Of a stretch of DNA of 64,000 nucleotides, positions 44,672 to 54,969 are shown in pieces; position 1 is the stretch's first letter, and every line of letters starts with the position of its first letter. The notes below the pieces were generated by a model. It made no database searches and was not told the origin of the DNA. It saw nothing but the letters and a program-made list of their open reading frames with translations. The DNA is taken from NCBI GenBank assembly GCA_003313425.1, contig NHZP01000002.1, positions 310,001 through 374,000 on the forward strand, in the 5' to 3' direction. Source of the stretch: Pseudopyrenochaeta lycopersici. Lineage: Eukaryota; Ascomycota; Dothideomycetes; Pleosporales; Pseudopyrenochaetaceae. Made by a program: the position numbers and the translations under genes.

Positions 44672-44760
44672 CTTAACGCATGAACCATCAAAAAAATAGG
44701 TTTGGCAAGTATCAAACTTTGTGTACGTTAGAGATGGTGGTGCTTGGTTCCCCGCCATGT

Positions 44761-44778
44761 CTTACGTCATCATGTAAG
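44761..44778. promoter_or_regulatory. Inverted-repeat element in the shared divergent promoter
   Basis: CTTACGTCATCATGTAAG, an interrupted palindrome (CTTAC/GTAAG arms, 8-bp centre with ACGTCA). It lies in the 161 bp between the UPF0261 start (44671) and the TIM-barrel start (44833). It could be a dimeric regulator site serving both genes. If the UPF0261 gene instead starts at 44758, the element would sit only 2 bp upstream, which argues for the downstream start. Confidence 0.35.
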
Positions 44779-44832
44779 CCGCGTCAATAAGCTTTTCGAC
44801 CATCCACCACCATCCAACAATTGATTTTGCGA

Positions 44833-45731
44833 ATGATCAAAATGGGGCCTCCGACTGACCGAAAAGCTGTTCTCGCAAACCTTCGTTCTCAGATCGATGA
44901 TGGCAACATTATCGTCGGGGCAGGCGCTGGCATTGGCCTAAGCGCAAAATTCATTGAGCAAGGTGGTGGCGACCTAATTATCATATACAATAGCGGTCGC
45001 TACCGAATGGCAGGGCGGGGCTCTTTAGCAGGGTTGATGCCGTATGGCAACGCTAATGATGTCGTGTTGGAAATGGTAATTGTTTGATCCAATTCTTTGA
45101 CGACGATATCATTAACGCAAGCCAGGCGGGGGAAGTCCTCCCAATTGTCAAGAAGACACCAGTGTTAGCAGGTGTATGTGCAACAGACCCATTTAGAGAT
45201 ATGGGACGATTTCTGAAGCAACTTAAAGACCTCGGCTTCGCAGGCATACAGAACTTTCCCACTGTTGGCCTGATTGATGGAACCTTTCGGCAAAACCTCG
45301 AAGAAACAGGTATGTCCTATGACGCCGAGGTGGACGTCATTCGACAAGCGCGAGAGCTGGACCTCTTGACTACACCGTACGTCTTTAATGTCGACGACGC
45401 GAGGAAGATGACTAAAGCTGGCGCCGACATTCTGGTTGCGCATATGGGCTTGACAACATCTGGAAGTATCGGCGCCAGTACAGGAAAGTCGCTTGACGAG
45501 TGTGTAAAATTGATACAAGAGATCAGAGACGAGGCAGTAAATATCAGAGATGATGTTATTTTACTTTGCCATGGTGGTCCAATAGCGAAACCAGAAGACG
45601 CAGAGTATGTGATTGGGAGGACGAAAGGCGTACATGGTTTCTACGGCGCTAGTTCAATGGAACGGTTGCCTGTTGAAGACGCGATAACAAACATCACTAA
45701 AACATTTAAAGGATTAAGGACAGGACCTTAA
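44833..45731 (+). CDS. TIM-barrel PEP-hydrolase-like / Tm-1 C-terminal domain protein
   Basis: Two exons, 44833-45075 and 45126-45731 (50-nt intron, GTAATT...AGCCAG), give 282 aa, the usual size of the family. The acceptor chosen restores [24 protein letters not shown], a strongly conserved block. The ATG at 44842 is an alternative start. Further blocks are [20 protein letters not shown] (about 32), [29 protein letters not shown] (about 52-80), [13 protein letters not shown] (about 135), [19 protein letters not shown] (about 180), [13 protein letters not shown] and [13 protein letters not shown] near the end. This is the PF09370 TIM-barrel that forms the C-terminal half of plant Tm-1 proteins. 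Its chemistry is not settled; a lyase or hydrolase acting on a small oxo-acid has been suggested from the fold. Expected to work with the UPF0261 protein next door. Confidence 0.9.
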
Positions 45732-46043
45732 TCAACAATGGATACCTGCGAGCCTAGAACAATATCAGTCAATCCCAATTTTAAATATCTATCATTTCTT
45801 GGTGTGTATCATAGCCATAACACAAAACCATCCCAATTAGCGCCATATACAATCAGCAGATGGTTCATCTTGTTCGGTCTCCTTAGGTGCATCCACTCCG
45901 GCCATCTGCATCGATCGAGTCACTATCCATCATAATTTTCTTCGCCTAAAATGATTTAGTTGTCTTCTCTCACTTTCAGCGTTGCCATCCGCATTTCTGC
46001 TTTCAAGAATAACAAGATAATGTGCGCCAGCGAACGCGCTCTT

Positions 46044-46193
46044 CTACACAATCCCCTTTGAGCGAATCGTCTTGTCGGCAGTAGCAACAACAGGCCGTGT
46101 GCCTCTGTCCCAGAAGTCAGCACGAATCTTATTCTCCGGTAGAAATGTGTACAGAACTTCTCTGAGGGATTTCTCCAAGAAAATGTTGCAGTG
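46044..46193 (-). pseudogene. Coding-like remnant, unknown family
   Basis: On the minus strand 49 codons read IFLEKSLREVLYTFLP, ENKIRADFWDRGTRPVV and ATADKTIRSKGIV before a TAG. Composition and hydrophobic spacing look like real protein, unlike the flanks. An upstream in-frame TAG at 46194-46196 closes it. It may be the last exon or a leftover of a lost gene of the surrounding cluster. I do not recognise the family. Confidence 0.3.
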
Positions 46194-46493
46194 CTAACAT
46201 CCATCTAGATCTGCACCATTACGAGAGCGGGGGCCTAACATTGTAGAGATGCAAAGACATTATAGTTTCTGTTAGATGAGGCTGTCATACGCCATTGCGC
46301 CACCGTTATGATGCCCATTGCAGCGCAAATTTTATACCTTTTGCCGAAGAATAATAAAGTACTATAGAACTAGGTTGATACGGGGAGAGAGAGCATATTT
46401 TGGTGATTTGCAGAGGCTTGCAGCTGAACAACACGCTAGGCATATTGTCGTATCCCGATCTTGGCGCGCGACTGAACGTCGGCAAATGTGGGC

Positions 46494-46500
46494 TATATAA
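46494..46500 (+). promoter_or_regulatory. TATA box of the Zn2Cys6 regulator
   Basis: TATATAA in GGGCTATATAATC, 54 bp upstream of the ATG at 46554. Confidence 0.5.
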
Positions 46501-46553
46501 TCAGCCTCACCCCTTCACTCATCGGGAATAGCGATAACTTCTTCTCCACAATT

Positions 46554-48818
46554 ATGGAGACATCTAACAAACTAATGAGAGACGCGGTGGATGCACGTCG
46601 TTTGAACAGAAGGAGGAAACGCGGAAGACAGGCGAAGAGCTGTGTCCCATGCCACAGGAGGAAACAGAAGGTAAGGCCGGGATGTCATGTCTAAGCCGAG
46701 TTATGAGCGTAATAGTAACGGTGAATAGTGCGATGGGAAATTGCCCTGCTTCACTTGTTCTCGAAGAGATGCAGCCTCTAGCTGCACGTACAGTGAAGAG
46801 GCGGAGCTACATCGACAACAGTCAGAACTTATTTCTTCCACGAGTGAGCCCGCTCATCATGCCAAGACACCATCACTATGCCAACAAGAGCGGTCTAGGG
46901 CTGCTGCAGGTATGTACAGCCACGTTAATACTCAGGTCGCAACTCCCGTTAGGCACTGACAGCCTTGTTAACATATGAAATCCCAGAACTGCGCAGAGCC
47001 AGCGGCACAACTACACCAGAACCAAAAGATGCACAGGTTGGAAATCTCTTCAGGAGCCGCGATGCTCCGTCTTTCTTTGGTTCATCCTACTTTGGTCCTC
47101 AAGCAGCAGCAAAGATCATCGAAGCCCCAGCCCCAGACCTATCTTCTGGTATTCGTCATGCTGCTGCGTCAACGTATTCTTTCCGCGATGTCGGAGGTCC
47201 TTTCTCACAAATATGGGACTTACTTGGCTTGTTGCCCCGAAATAAGGCCAGTGTTGACCGACTTGTAGACGTCTTTCTTGCGGACCTGAATTGGACCATT
47301 GATGCAGTACATCCCGGCTCGTTCAAAGTCAAATACAATGAGTTCTGGGAAAGGAAATTTGGCTTCGATGACTTCGCGTCTATCGACCTACGGTGGCTGG
47401 CACTGCTGTTCATTGTTCTTGCATATGGGGTATTCCTTGACTGCCCGCATCCGAAGAACAGCGAGGTGCAACGCGAGCTTCAAGAGACATCACTGCGTTT
47501 CTACTGGGCAGCGCGAAGGGCCATTGTCATTGCACCAACATTCTATGGCGAATCGACGGATCTTGTACGTGCTGGCATATTGGTCACGCGATATCTCATT
47601 CATCTAAGAAGAGTACCAGAAGCATGGTTGACAACAAGCTTTGCCATGCGGATGGCTCAGGCACAGGGTATACACATCGATGGCGAGCGCTGGAGACTAT
47701 CACGCAAAGAGACAGAAACCCGAAGACGACTATGGAGTCATCTATACATGCTTGACAAAACAATCGCGCTTGCAATCGGTCGGCCTTTCGCTATTGTCGA
47801 TCAGCAATGCCTCGTTAAAAGAGCCACTAACGTATGGCTGGATGATGAGACGGATGATCGTGCTGCAACAATCCCTGAGCTTCCACTCTCGGAGCCCACC
47901 CTAAGCGTCTACAATTTCCTCGCCCATGATCTTGCGAAGATTGTGGGAATCATCCAGGAGCGTTGTTTCGGCCTCTTCAGTGTCTCCTATGACACTGTAA
48001 TCTCACTTGATCGTGATATGCGCGAGTGGGAAGCCAAACTACCTGCCTACTATCGCTTACAGGAACCGGACACCTCTAAAGACCACATCCACCCGTTTCT
48101 TTATTGGAACCGACTGCACCTGCACTCTATGTATCACTTCGCCCGAGTCACACTCCATCGGCCGTACCTTCTTCGTCAAAGTGCCTCAAATAGCTTCAAA
48201 CGTAGTCATGATGCCTGTATTTTATCTGCCTGTGCAGATCTTGCAATGCGAATCGATTACTTCCAGCAACCACTAAATGACCGGCTCAAATGGACTTTAG
48301 GTCCTCATCATTTGTTCAACAGTGCGTTAGTTTTGGGTATAATTGCTGTGAAAGATCCACATTCGCATAGGTGTGAAGGCATTTTGGGAGATCTCACGGC
48401 ATACTGCGATATGCAGCGGGCCGATATCTGGCTCAATGAGTTTGCACTAGCTGAAGTCAAGATTATCGAGCTCTGCATCAGCAAAGCCAACCAGCTCCGC
48501 ATCAACCGTGCGGCGGGGTCTGCGGACTTGGTCACCGATTTGAACGAGAACAGTGTCAGAGCACTGACTTTATCAACTGCAACACCATATCCACAGGCGT
48601 CTTCCATTACCAAGGACGCTTTCCCGGCTCTCGATCCTGAAATTGCTCCAGAGGCAATTTCCGGTATTCCCAATCTGGCAGCTGGGAAAGCGCCTTTCCA
48701 GTGGCAGGCTCCATGGAGTGATCCTTCCTTTCCGCTGTTCGAACCAACTGATCTGCAGCAGTGGGAACACGTGTTAGACAACATCACACAAGATCAGATA
48801 CTCTTTGGGTTTCAATGA
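46554..48818 (+). CDS. Zn2Cys6 transcription factor with fungal-specific TF domain
   Basis: Three exons, 46554-46670, 46729-46909 and 46963-48818 (introns 58 and 53 nt), give 717 aa. The first intron splits the zinc cluster: CVPCHRRKQK joins CDGKLPCFTCSRRDAASSC to give the full C-x2-C-x6-C-x5-C-x2-C-x8-C binuclear motif at residues 30-58, preceded by a basic stretch (RRRKRGRQAK). The middle homology region (PF04082) has TETRRRLWSHLYMLDKTIALAIGRPFAI at about residue 330. The C-terminus is acidic and Pro-rich. It sits between the UPF0261/TIM-barrel pair and the FAH-family gene, whose stop lies only 27 bp from this gene's stop. By position it is the likely regulator of those genes. This is inference. 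Confidence 0.92.
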
Positions 48819-48845
48819 ATTCATACTTATTACAAATTCACTACA

Positions 48846-49869
48846 TCACAACTTCGGTGTTGATTCATACTTCACCGGCGTCACCAGACTTCCTATCCCA
48901 TGACTCATTACAATTTTAAGATCATCGCCATGTTTCAAAAAGACCTTTGGAATTTTGCTGACACCAATTCCGTGTGGCGTCCCAGTCATAATGACAGTTC
49001 CCGGCTCCAACGTTGTTCCCTGGCTCAAGTACGCAACGATTTCCGCTATGCTAAAGATCATGTCGTTCGCGAGCGAGTACTGCATAATTTCATGGTTGAG
49101 TACTGTCTTGAGTTCAATGTCGCCTGGATTTGGGATCGAAGAAGCAGAGACGAGACAGGGCCCTAGGGGAGCGAAACCATCAAATCCCTTTCCAAATCCC
49201 CACTGAGCACCATTGAACTGATGTACTCGCGCCGTGACATCGTTGGAGCATGTGTATCCGAGAACGTATCCCATGGCATCCTCTTTTGGCACGTTTTTTG
49301 CAGCTCTGCCAATCACGACTGCGAGTTCTGCCTCGTAATCTGCCTGACCGTCCGTCGCTTGGTAGGGGATTACGAGTGGGGCATTTGGCGCGCCGAGGCA
49401 TGTTGAAGGCTTGAAAAAGAGGGTGGGGTGCTCTGGGAGAGATAGGTTCATTTCTTTCGCATGTTTGCGATAGTTGAGGCCCACACAACGAATGCTACCG
49501 ATTTCTGATTTCGAAAGAGGTGGAAGTAATTGTGAGATGCTGAAAATTGTTGAGGTTCGTTCAGCTGCCAGAGACAGAACTGAAAAGCCGGTAAATGCAC
49601 AGACGTCGACCTTTGATCCCAATGAGAGCGCTGCTCCAACTGCAATTTGTTAACACAAGTATCAGCAAAAGTGAATGCATTACACTACCATCAATTTTCG
49701 GGTCAATGGGCTCTCCAATGTGTACTGCACCATCTTCAACGGCGATGAAGCGTACCAAACGTGTCCAGCTCTACAGAAAATTGTCAGTCCACCTTAAGAG
49801 AACAGTAACAATGCAACTACATACCGTCGGTACTCCGCTAACTGGATTGGTACCTATTTTTAATCCCAT
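48846..49869 (-). CDS. Fumarylacetoacetate hydrolase (FAH) family enzyme
   Basis: Three exons on the minus strand, 49869-49825, 49770-49689 and 49639-48846, give 306 aa. The introns are 54 and 49 nt with GTATGT...CTGTAG and GTAGTG...TTGCAG. The N-terminal strand region (WTRLVRFIAVEDG...HIGEPID) leads to the catalytic FAH fold. IRCVGLNYRKHAKEMN (about 115) carries the catalytic-type His. DYEAELAVVIGRAAKNV (about 170) has the ExE metal ligands and SNDVTARVHQ (about 200) the Asp ligand. ILQ-type GTVIMTGTPHGIG (about 275) closes the active site. Members hydrolyse C-C bonds of acylpyruvates and fumarylpyruvate or decarboxylate oxo-acids in aromatic and amino-acid breakdown. The exact substrate is unknown. 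It converges on the regulator gene and probably belongs to the same pathway as the UPF0261 and TIM-barrel genes. Confidence 0.92.
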
Positions 49870-51035
49870 TTCTTGAATATTACGACCGCTAAGGTAATAG
49901 TGATGTTCCCAACGGATACCAAAAATCTCAGAGCGAGATAAGACAGTGAGAAAATGACCGAAGCACTGCGCACTTCTGCTACGTATATTTAACCCCTCGT
50001 TTTGGGTGCGTCGGTCGACCTGCTTGGCGCTCTAAACATACTGTTCGTGTTGATCGAATTTCCCGAAATCATGCACGAATTCATCGGCAAAATACAACGA
50101 TTTCCGATGACCGCCTCGTTGGCCTTCTTCGTTCGCATACACCAATTCCAGTGTCATATGATCGTTACCTGGGGTACAAAACATGATTGCCCCTCGTGTT
50201 TCTGTGTTCAAGAGAGTTACTTCTGGCGAGCTTTCAGCCTTCATGATCGATGCCTGCCACAACTTGCAAGCACAACATCCCTTTACCACTTAATTTGGCC
50301 ATGATACAATAATTTTTCGTGACTACGTATATACGACTATTTTATTCCCTGTAGACAATAGTCTAGAAATCTCAGACATGGCTCATCACGCGGACGAATG
50401 AATTGCTCTAATAATAGGATAGGCTCCTCACTGGCAAATTCGAGGTCCTCAGACAGCCGAAGAAAGAGGCATTAATCCTATCGCTAATAGCCGTAATGGT
50501 GAGATGGTGATGGGAAGTTGCTGTGTCTGCTAAGGCTGAGGATCGGTTTTATCGTTTGCTACAAAACAGCTGCAGGAAAAGTGCCGAAGAAAGGCCCTGC
50601 TGGCTTGCAGATGTGACATCTCGCATATCTTAAGGGCATATTGGTCAGGAAGCGAATATTATATGATATCGCCGAGAACCTTAACCTAGAATGAGTCTAG
50701 CGGTGCTGCGGAAGCCTACGAGTCCAAAGAAAACTCCTTACCTCCAGATATATGGTTTTCAGGGTATTGGCAGGATTCTAGTAGTAGAATCAGATGTACA
50801 GCGTCTGTGGCAGCTTCACGCACACCTGCTAGGGTAATGGTGGGGTAGCGGAGCACGTGGATGAGCATACGTCATCTCTGCCCGCGCCTCAACCAGAAGA
50901 ACATCAAACCACGACTCAGCCTCACAGCTTCTACACGACCAGTCGCCACAATCTACGATATACAGCTCCGAAAATCACGCTACTCTGATTAAAATCTCCC
51001 CTATTCTCTACTCGACTGCCCTAACTGCCGCCACA
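49870..51035. other. Divergent intergenic region, no gene seen
   Basis: Lies between the minus-strand FAH gene and the plus-strand CUE gene. An open frame at 50002-50304 has no domain. Close to the CUE gene (50880-51035) it is C/T/A-rich with CACGTGG at 50852, as expected of a promoter. Confidence 0.5.
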
Positions 51036-51548
51036 ATGACCTCCAATAACCACGACAACCCGTGGGAAGATCAGCGCAGCCAGCAAGGCCAAAGCTATCA
51101 AAACAACAACCCATACCAAGGCTACCAAGAGCAGCCCCAGAATCCTTACACCCAACAACCGCCTCAGGGTCAGAATACAAGTCCCTGGGGCCAGGAGACA
51201 AGCCAGGGGTTATCGCAGAACCCTTATCATCAACATCAGCAGTTTTCTGCACCACCCAACCACCAGCAAACATCTCAACCGTCCTATTCTGGACAGGAAG
51301 ATCAAGCGCCAGGCCTGCCACCCCGTCGTTCAGCAACCGATATGGCGCTTCCGACAGGAGAAGATCGCTCACACCAAATTGAAGTCATGCAGAGTTATGA
51401 GGCAGCAGGAAGGAAAGACGAAGATGATTCAAATGTAGAGACCTTGCAAAGGGAGTTTCCAAAAATTGACGGAAGCTTGATTGCGGCGATTTATGGGGAT
51501 AGTAAGAGTCTCAGTGCTACAAGAGAGATGTTGCAAGCCTTGGAGTAA
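51036..51548 (+). CDS. CUE-domain protein with Q/N-rich N-terminus
   Basis: A single exon of 170 aa. Residues 1-90 are low-complexity and rich in Gln, Asn, Pro, Ser and Tyr (NPYQGYQEQPQNPYTQQ), without charged runs. The C-terminal 35 residues form a CUE-like ubiquitin-binding helix bundle: LQREFPKIDGSLIAAIYGD (the FP motif and a di-hydrophobic end), then ATREMLQALE. It could act as a ubiquitin adaptor in endocytosis or protein quality control. The Q/N-rich part is of the sort found in condensate-forming or prion-like proteins. The upstream leader is long and C-rich, and ends CCACAATGAC. Confidence 0.82.
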   Translation: MTSNNHDNPWEDQRSQQGQSYQNNNPYQGYQEQPQNPYTQQPPQGQNTSPWGQETSQGLSQNPYHQHQQFSAPPNHQQTSQPSYSGQEDQAPGLPPRRSATDMALPTGEDRSHQIEVMQSYEAAGRKDEDDSNVETLQREFPKIDGSLIAAIYGDSKSLSATREMLQALE

Positions 51549-52072
51549 AATGTCGCGAGATGCGATATGTCGGGTGATCATGCTGGCTTGCGGGATGAAC
51601 TAGGACAATGAATATTCTTATATCGAATTTTCTACATACTCTGGTCGTTAAAATCTCAACACTACCCCTGATCCCGGCATCGATCATTTTGCACCTATCT
51701 CTATTACTGCTTACCAGAGACTACCGTTGAAAAACGGCGCTAAAATTTGATCTGATCCTAATCTTGAAAAACATCTTCAAGAGCGTTGATTATCCTAAGA
51801 CTAGTACATCGAGTATCAGAAATCATGCTTGTTTCGAGTCGAGATGGAATCCGCTTGCTCCCTGCAAGCCTGAAGCTTGTGCAGTTGGGAGAAGGACTGA
51901 CGCTATTTTTAGATTCCGCCGCGCAGCCTCACACAGCCTCACCCAGTCGACTCACCCAGACAAGAGTTGAGCAACGGCAACAAAACTACACTAGAACCCA
52001 AATTCCTTCATTCTAGGGCAAATATTCATGACGCAGTTAAAACAATATTAGCGTTCTAGGGCGCGTTTCGCC
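51549..52072. other. Intergenic, no gene seen
   Basis: Short region between two plus-strand genes. The open frames at 51764-52016 lack domains. Confidence 0.5.
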
Positions 52073-53068
52073 ATGCTTCAAAAGTGTGTACCCGGGCTTG
52101 AACGCTTCGTTCAACTCCATTCAGACATCAACAATATCCCCTCAAGAGAACATATTGCTCATAATTCGTTATACCCCCGAGCCTCCCTTCTCGGCCTTCC
52201 CATAGAACTTCGACTACAAATCTACACTTACTTGGCCGAGTCACTACACGTCCACATCTACTTCCCTTCTCACCAATCACTAGAATGGAACCATCGCAGT
52301 GCGTCCGGAGCGATAACACGCCTTTGCAAGGCTCCAGACCAGAACTTCCATCAACTGTGTGCCAGACCTGCATTTTCGGGTCTCTACGCGACTTCAGAAC
52401 TGTGTCATGAGAAGAAAGGCTTATCAAATGATCCATTTGCGCTTCGAGCATCTTGTCGTACTATCTATGAAGAAACTGATGGCATCCTGGAACTCAAGAA
52501 GCTGGGTATCACAATATACCCCGATAGTTCAAACTCATTTTCCCGGCTGGAATCGCTCAAGCCAGATATGCGAATGCATCTTACCCACCTGACCATTGTG
52601 CATGCAACAGATGGAAACTATACATCCAGGAATGGTTTGCATCCTATGGTTGCTTACCTCCGCCATAACGCTAGATCATTCTCTAGCCTTTGCACTCTCG
52701 CTATACAAACAACGCAGCCGCGGTACAAGTTTTGCGTCAAGAGGCCTCGACGACAGCCGCTTTTCGATCCCAAAAACACCTGGCATAAGTTTTGGTTTGT
52801 CAATGTACTATATGAAGCCTTCGAGGCTAGAGTTACGATTGTGCTAGAAGCATGGGTGTTGGTGAGAGCGGGATACAAGGAGAATACTGGCAAGTTGGAT
52901 CAGATGGTCATTATTAGGGGTATAACCTGGGGGAACAAAGAACAGGTGAAGTATGGCGATGTTGGGTTTGCGATGGCGAGGAAGCATGTCGTTGCTAATG
53001 AGGAGTGCGCAAAATGGAAGAAGTGGTGGAAGATGAATAGGATGGGATACGGGAGGCGACCTTGTTGA
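52073..53068 (+). CDS. F-box-like fungal protein
   Basis: A single exon of 331 aa. Residues 38-60 (LLGLPIELRLQIYTYLAES) are the classic opening of fungal F-box-like/2EXR-type proteins, followed by FALRASCRTIYEETDGIL (about 125), the second conserved helix pair of the group. The rest is a mixed alpha/beta region with no known catalytic motif, ending in a basic, Trp-rich tail (KWKKWWKMNRMGYGRR). Such proteins are numerous in Pezizomycotina and mostly unstudied. A link to ubiquitin ligase function is by family only. Confidence 0.72.
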   Translation: MLQKCVPGLERFVQLHSDINNIPSREHIAHNSLYPRASLLGLPIELRLQIYTYLAESLHVHIYFPSHQSLEWNHRSASGAITRLCKAPDQNFHQLCARPAFSGLYATSELCHEKKGLSNDPFALRASCRTIYEETDGILELKKLGITIYPDSSNSFSRLESLKPDMRMHLTHLTIVHATDGNYTSRNGLHPMVAYLRHNARSFSSLCTLAIQTTQPRYKFCVKRPRRQPLFDPKNTWHKFWFVNVLYEAFEARVTIVLEAWVLVRAGYKENTGKLDQMVIIRGITWGNKEQVKYGDVGFAMARKHVVANEECAKWKKWWKMNRMGYGRRPC

Positions 53069-53346
53069 CTTGATCTATATTTTGCATTCTATTGCGATCT
53101 TCCAAGGCTTCGCGAATTCACCAAGATTTTCCAGGTTCCTGGACAAATGCCAAACTTAGGCTTTTCGTTCAAAAATGGCCACTCCTGTAAGTGTTAGAAA
53201 ACGGTGATCACTGAGGGAGTATGGCCACAACATCGAATCATCCCAAGATCATGTAACGAGTAGCTTTAGTCTTGTTTCAAAGAGAAGGAGCGGATTGCAC
53301 GATAGAAGACTAGAGTAGAGGTGATATTGTGCATCTTGTCCATGGC

Positions 53347-54969
53347 TCACATGACTAATACATTTGAGAACTGAGGCAGGCACAGTGTCCACCTTTCCCC
53401 ATTCTTGCGCGACCATATCTTCTCCAGGCTTTCTATCGCTGCAGGTATATTGCGAAACTGCGTGCGCGCATATGTTTGCTTCATGCGCTGAACAAAAAAT
53501 TCCCTTTGAACCGGGTCTGTAGTCTCAGCTCCAGCAACAAAGCACACCCATACTAGGGCATGCGCGCCGCGAGCACTCGGAGGTATCTCTGACATGATGC
53601 TGATCAGCTGTTCGATAGCCATTTTTTGGATCAGATCATCTGAGACACCGTAAGATGGCGAGTTGTGAGCTCTGATGGCGCATCTCGTGTATATGGCACA
53701 TGCAGAGATGAAGCACTGCCGTATTGTTTCTGCGACGCGTCGGTCATCGGAGTTGTCGGGGAGATGTGAGTAAGAGAGCCAATCTGTCAAAGACTCAGAA
53801 GCTTTCATGACGGTGAGTACACCAACTTCCTCTCCAAGCAGTGGTACACCGAGCATCTCAAACCTCGAGGTACGTCAGCCGACAATATCTAGGATACTGA
53901 CAACAAGTCACTTACATATGAGCTTGAGCTTGTAGAAACGCCATTAAAGCCGGGTCAACATCGTCAGATAGACCTTTCATCGACAAGCAGAGCAGCATCT
54001 GCACAAGAAAGCTGTAATCTGCACTTCCGGTAACTGTCTCACCAACTAAAAGGACGATCACAGTCGCCCAAGTGAACTTGTTGAACACCTTATCTGAAGA
54101 ACACTCTAAAGCATCCCTACGCAAACGTGATATGATCGCAACGCGTTCGGCCTCAGCGGCCTCTTTGAGCTCAGGTCTTTCACGACTGAGGTGTTGCGCT
54201 GCTACTACTCGTACTGCTCGGCGTAAAACATCATCCTCAAAAGCCATGGGTAACACGAGCGATCGATAGCCGTTCGAATGATCATCAAATATTACCATTA
54301 CTGGAGCCACTGCTTCTGAAACTGCAAGGCATGTTAATAGAAAATATCACTACTGTGATGGGCGAATTGAAGCTTACAATATGAGAACAGCATTCGTGCC
54401 TCAGCGCCAATAGGTGCAACCCATGAAGGGATGTTATCGGAACGTGAGTAGGACTGTATAAGGGCCATATCGCCTCGTACCACTTCTTCTACATCATCTC
54501 CGTCCTCCTCCCAGATTGCTGTCATGGCTGATGGCAGACCACCCGGTGACGTAACTTGGGAGGATACTGCAATTGATTCACCAGTTATAGTCCTTTGATT
54601 TCCTACAGAAACATGAGTTTCTGGATAGAGCACAACATCATCTCTGTTTTTGTTTACTTTTGTGCGCTTTTTGGGCCTCTCCTCGTCTGGCCATCTCAGG
54701 GCCAAGAATGGTGTCGAAGTCGGCAAGGTATCGCACCCTTCTTGCAGGCTGTTAATTCTGGTATCAGGAATCTTGCAGTCCTTCAACCTTCCTCGCCTAG
54801 CCACCCCTCCAGCAAAGCGGATTCGACCAAGGCCCGAGCAGTCGATACCCTTCTTGATGCACTTGCCACATGCTGGCTCCCCTTTGTCACAGACAATTCT
54901 GCGACGCGAGCATTGAAAACATCCTCGCTCTTTCCTCGCCGGCGTCGGCGGGATCGTGATTGAAGCCAT
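53347..54969 (-). CDS. Zn2Cys6 transcription factor (Fungal_trans_2 type)
   Basis: Three exons on the minus strand, 54969-54378, 54321-53916 and 53863-53347 (introns 56 and 52 nt), give 504 aa. The frame is open upstream to 55101, but the ATG at 54969 (MASITIPPTPARKERG) places the zinc cluster at the usual distance from the start. The cluster is C-FQ-C-SRRRIV-C-DKGEPA-C-GK-C-IKKGID-C at residues 16-43, one of the forms ending in an x6 gap. The downstream region (VLPMAFEDDVLRRAVRVVAAQHL; RVAIISRLRRDAL) matches the PF11951 family of regulators. The acceptor of intron 2 (CTCGAG) is not pyrimidine-rich but is the one that keeps frame. The target genes are unknown. Confidence 0.88.

Larger units (their letters stand above)
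45732..46553. other. Intergenic with a coding-like remnant
   Basis: Lies between the TIM-barrel gene and the regulator. Apart from the remnant at 46044-46193 and the TATA box at 46494, nothing is seen. Confidence 0.5.

Noticed and set aside
44672..44758. N-terminal extension of the UPF0261 protein
   Set aside because: The family normally starts at the VLIGTxDTK strand; the extension has no targeting pattern and would remove most of the shared promoter.
51001..51372. 123-codon minus-strand open frame
   Set aside because: Antisense to the CUE-domain gene, whose frame carries a real domain.
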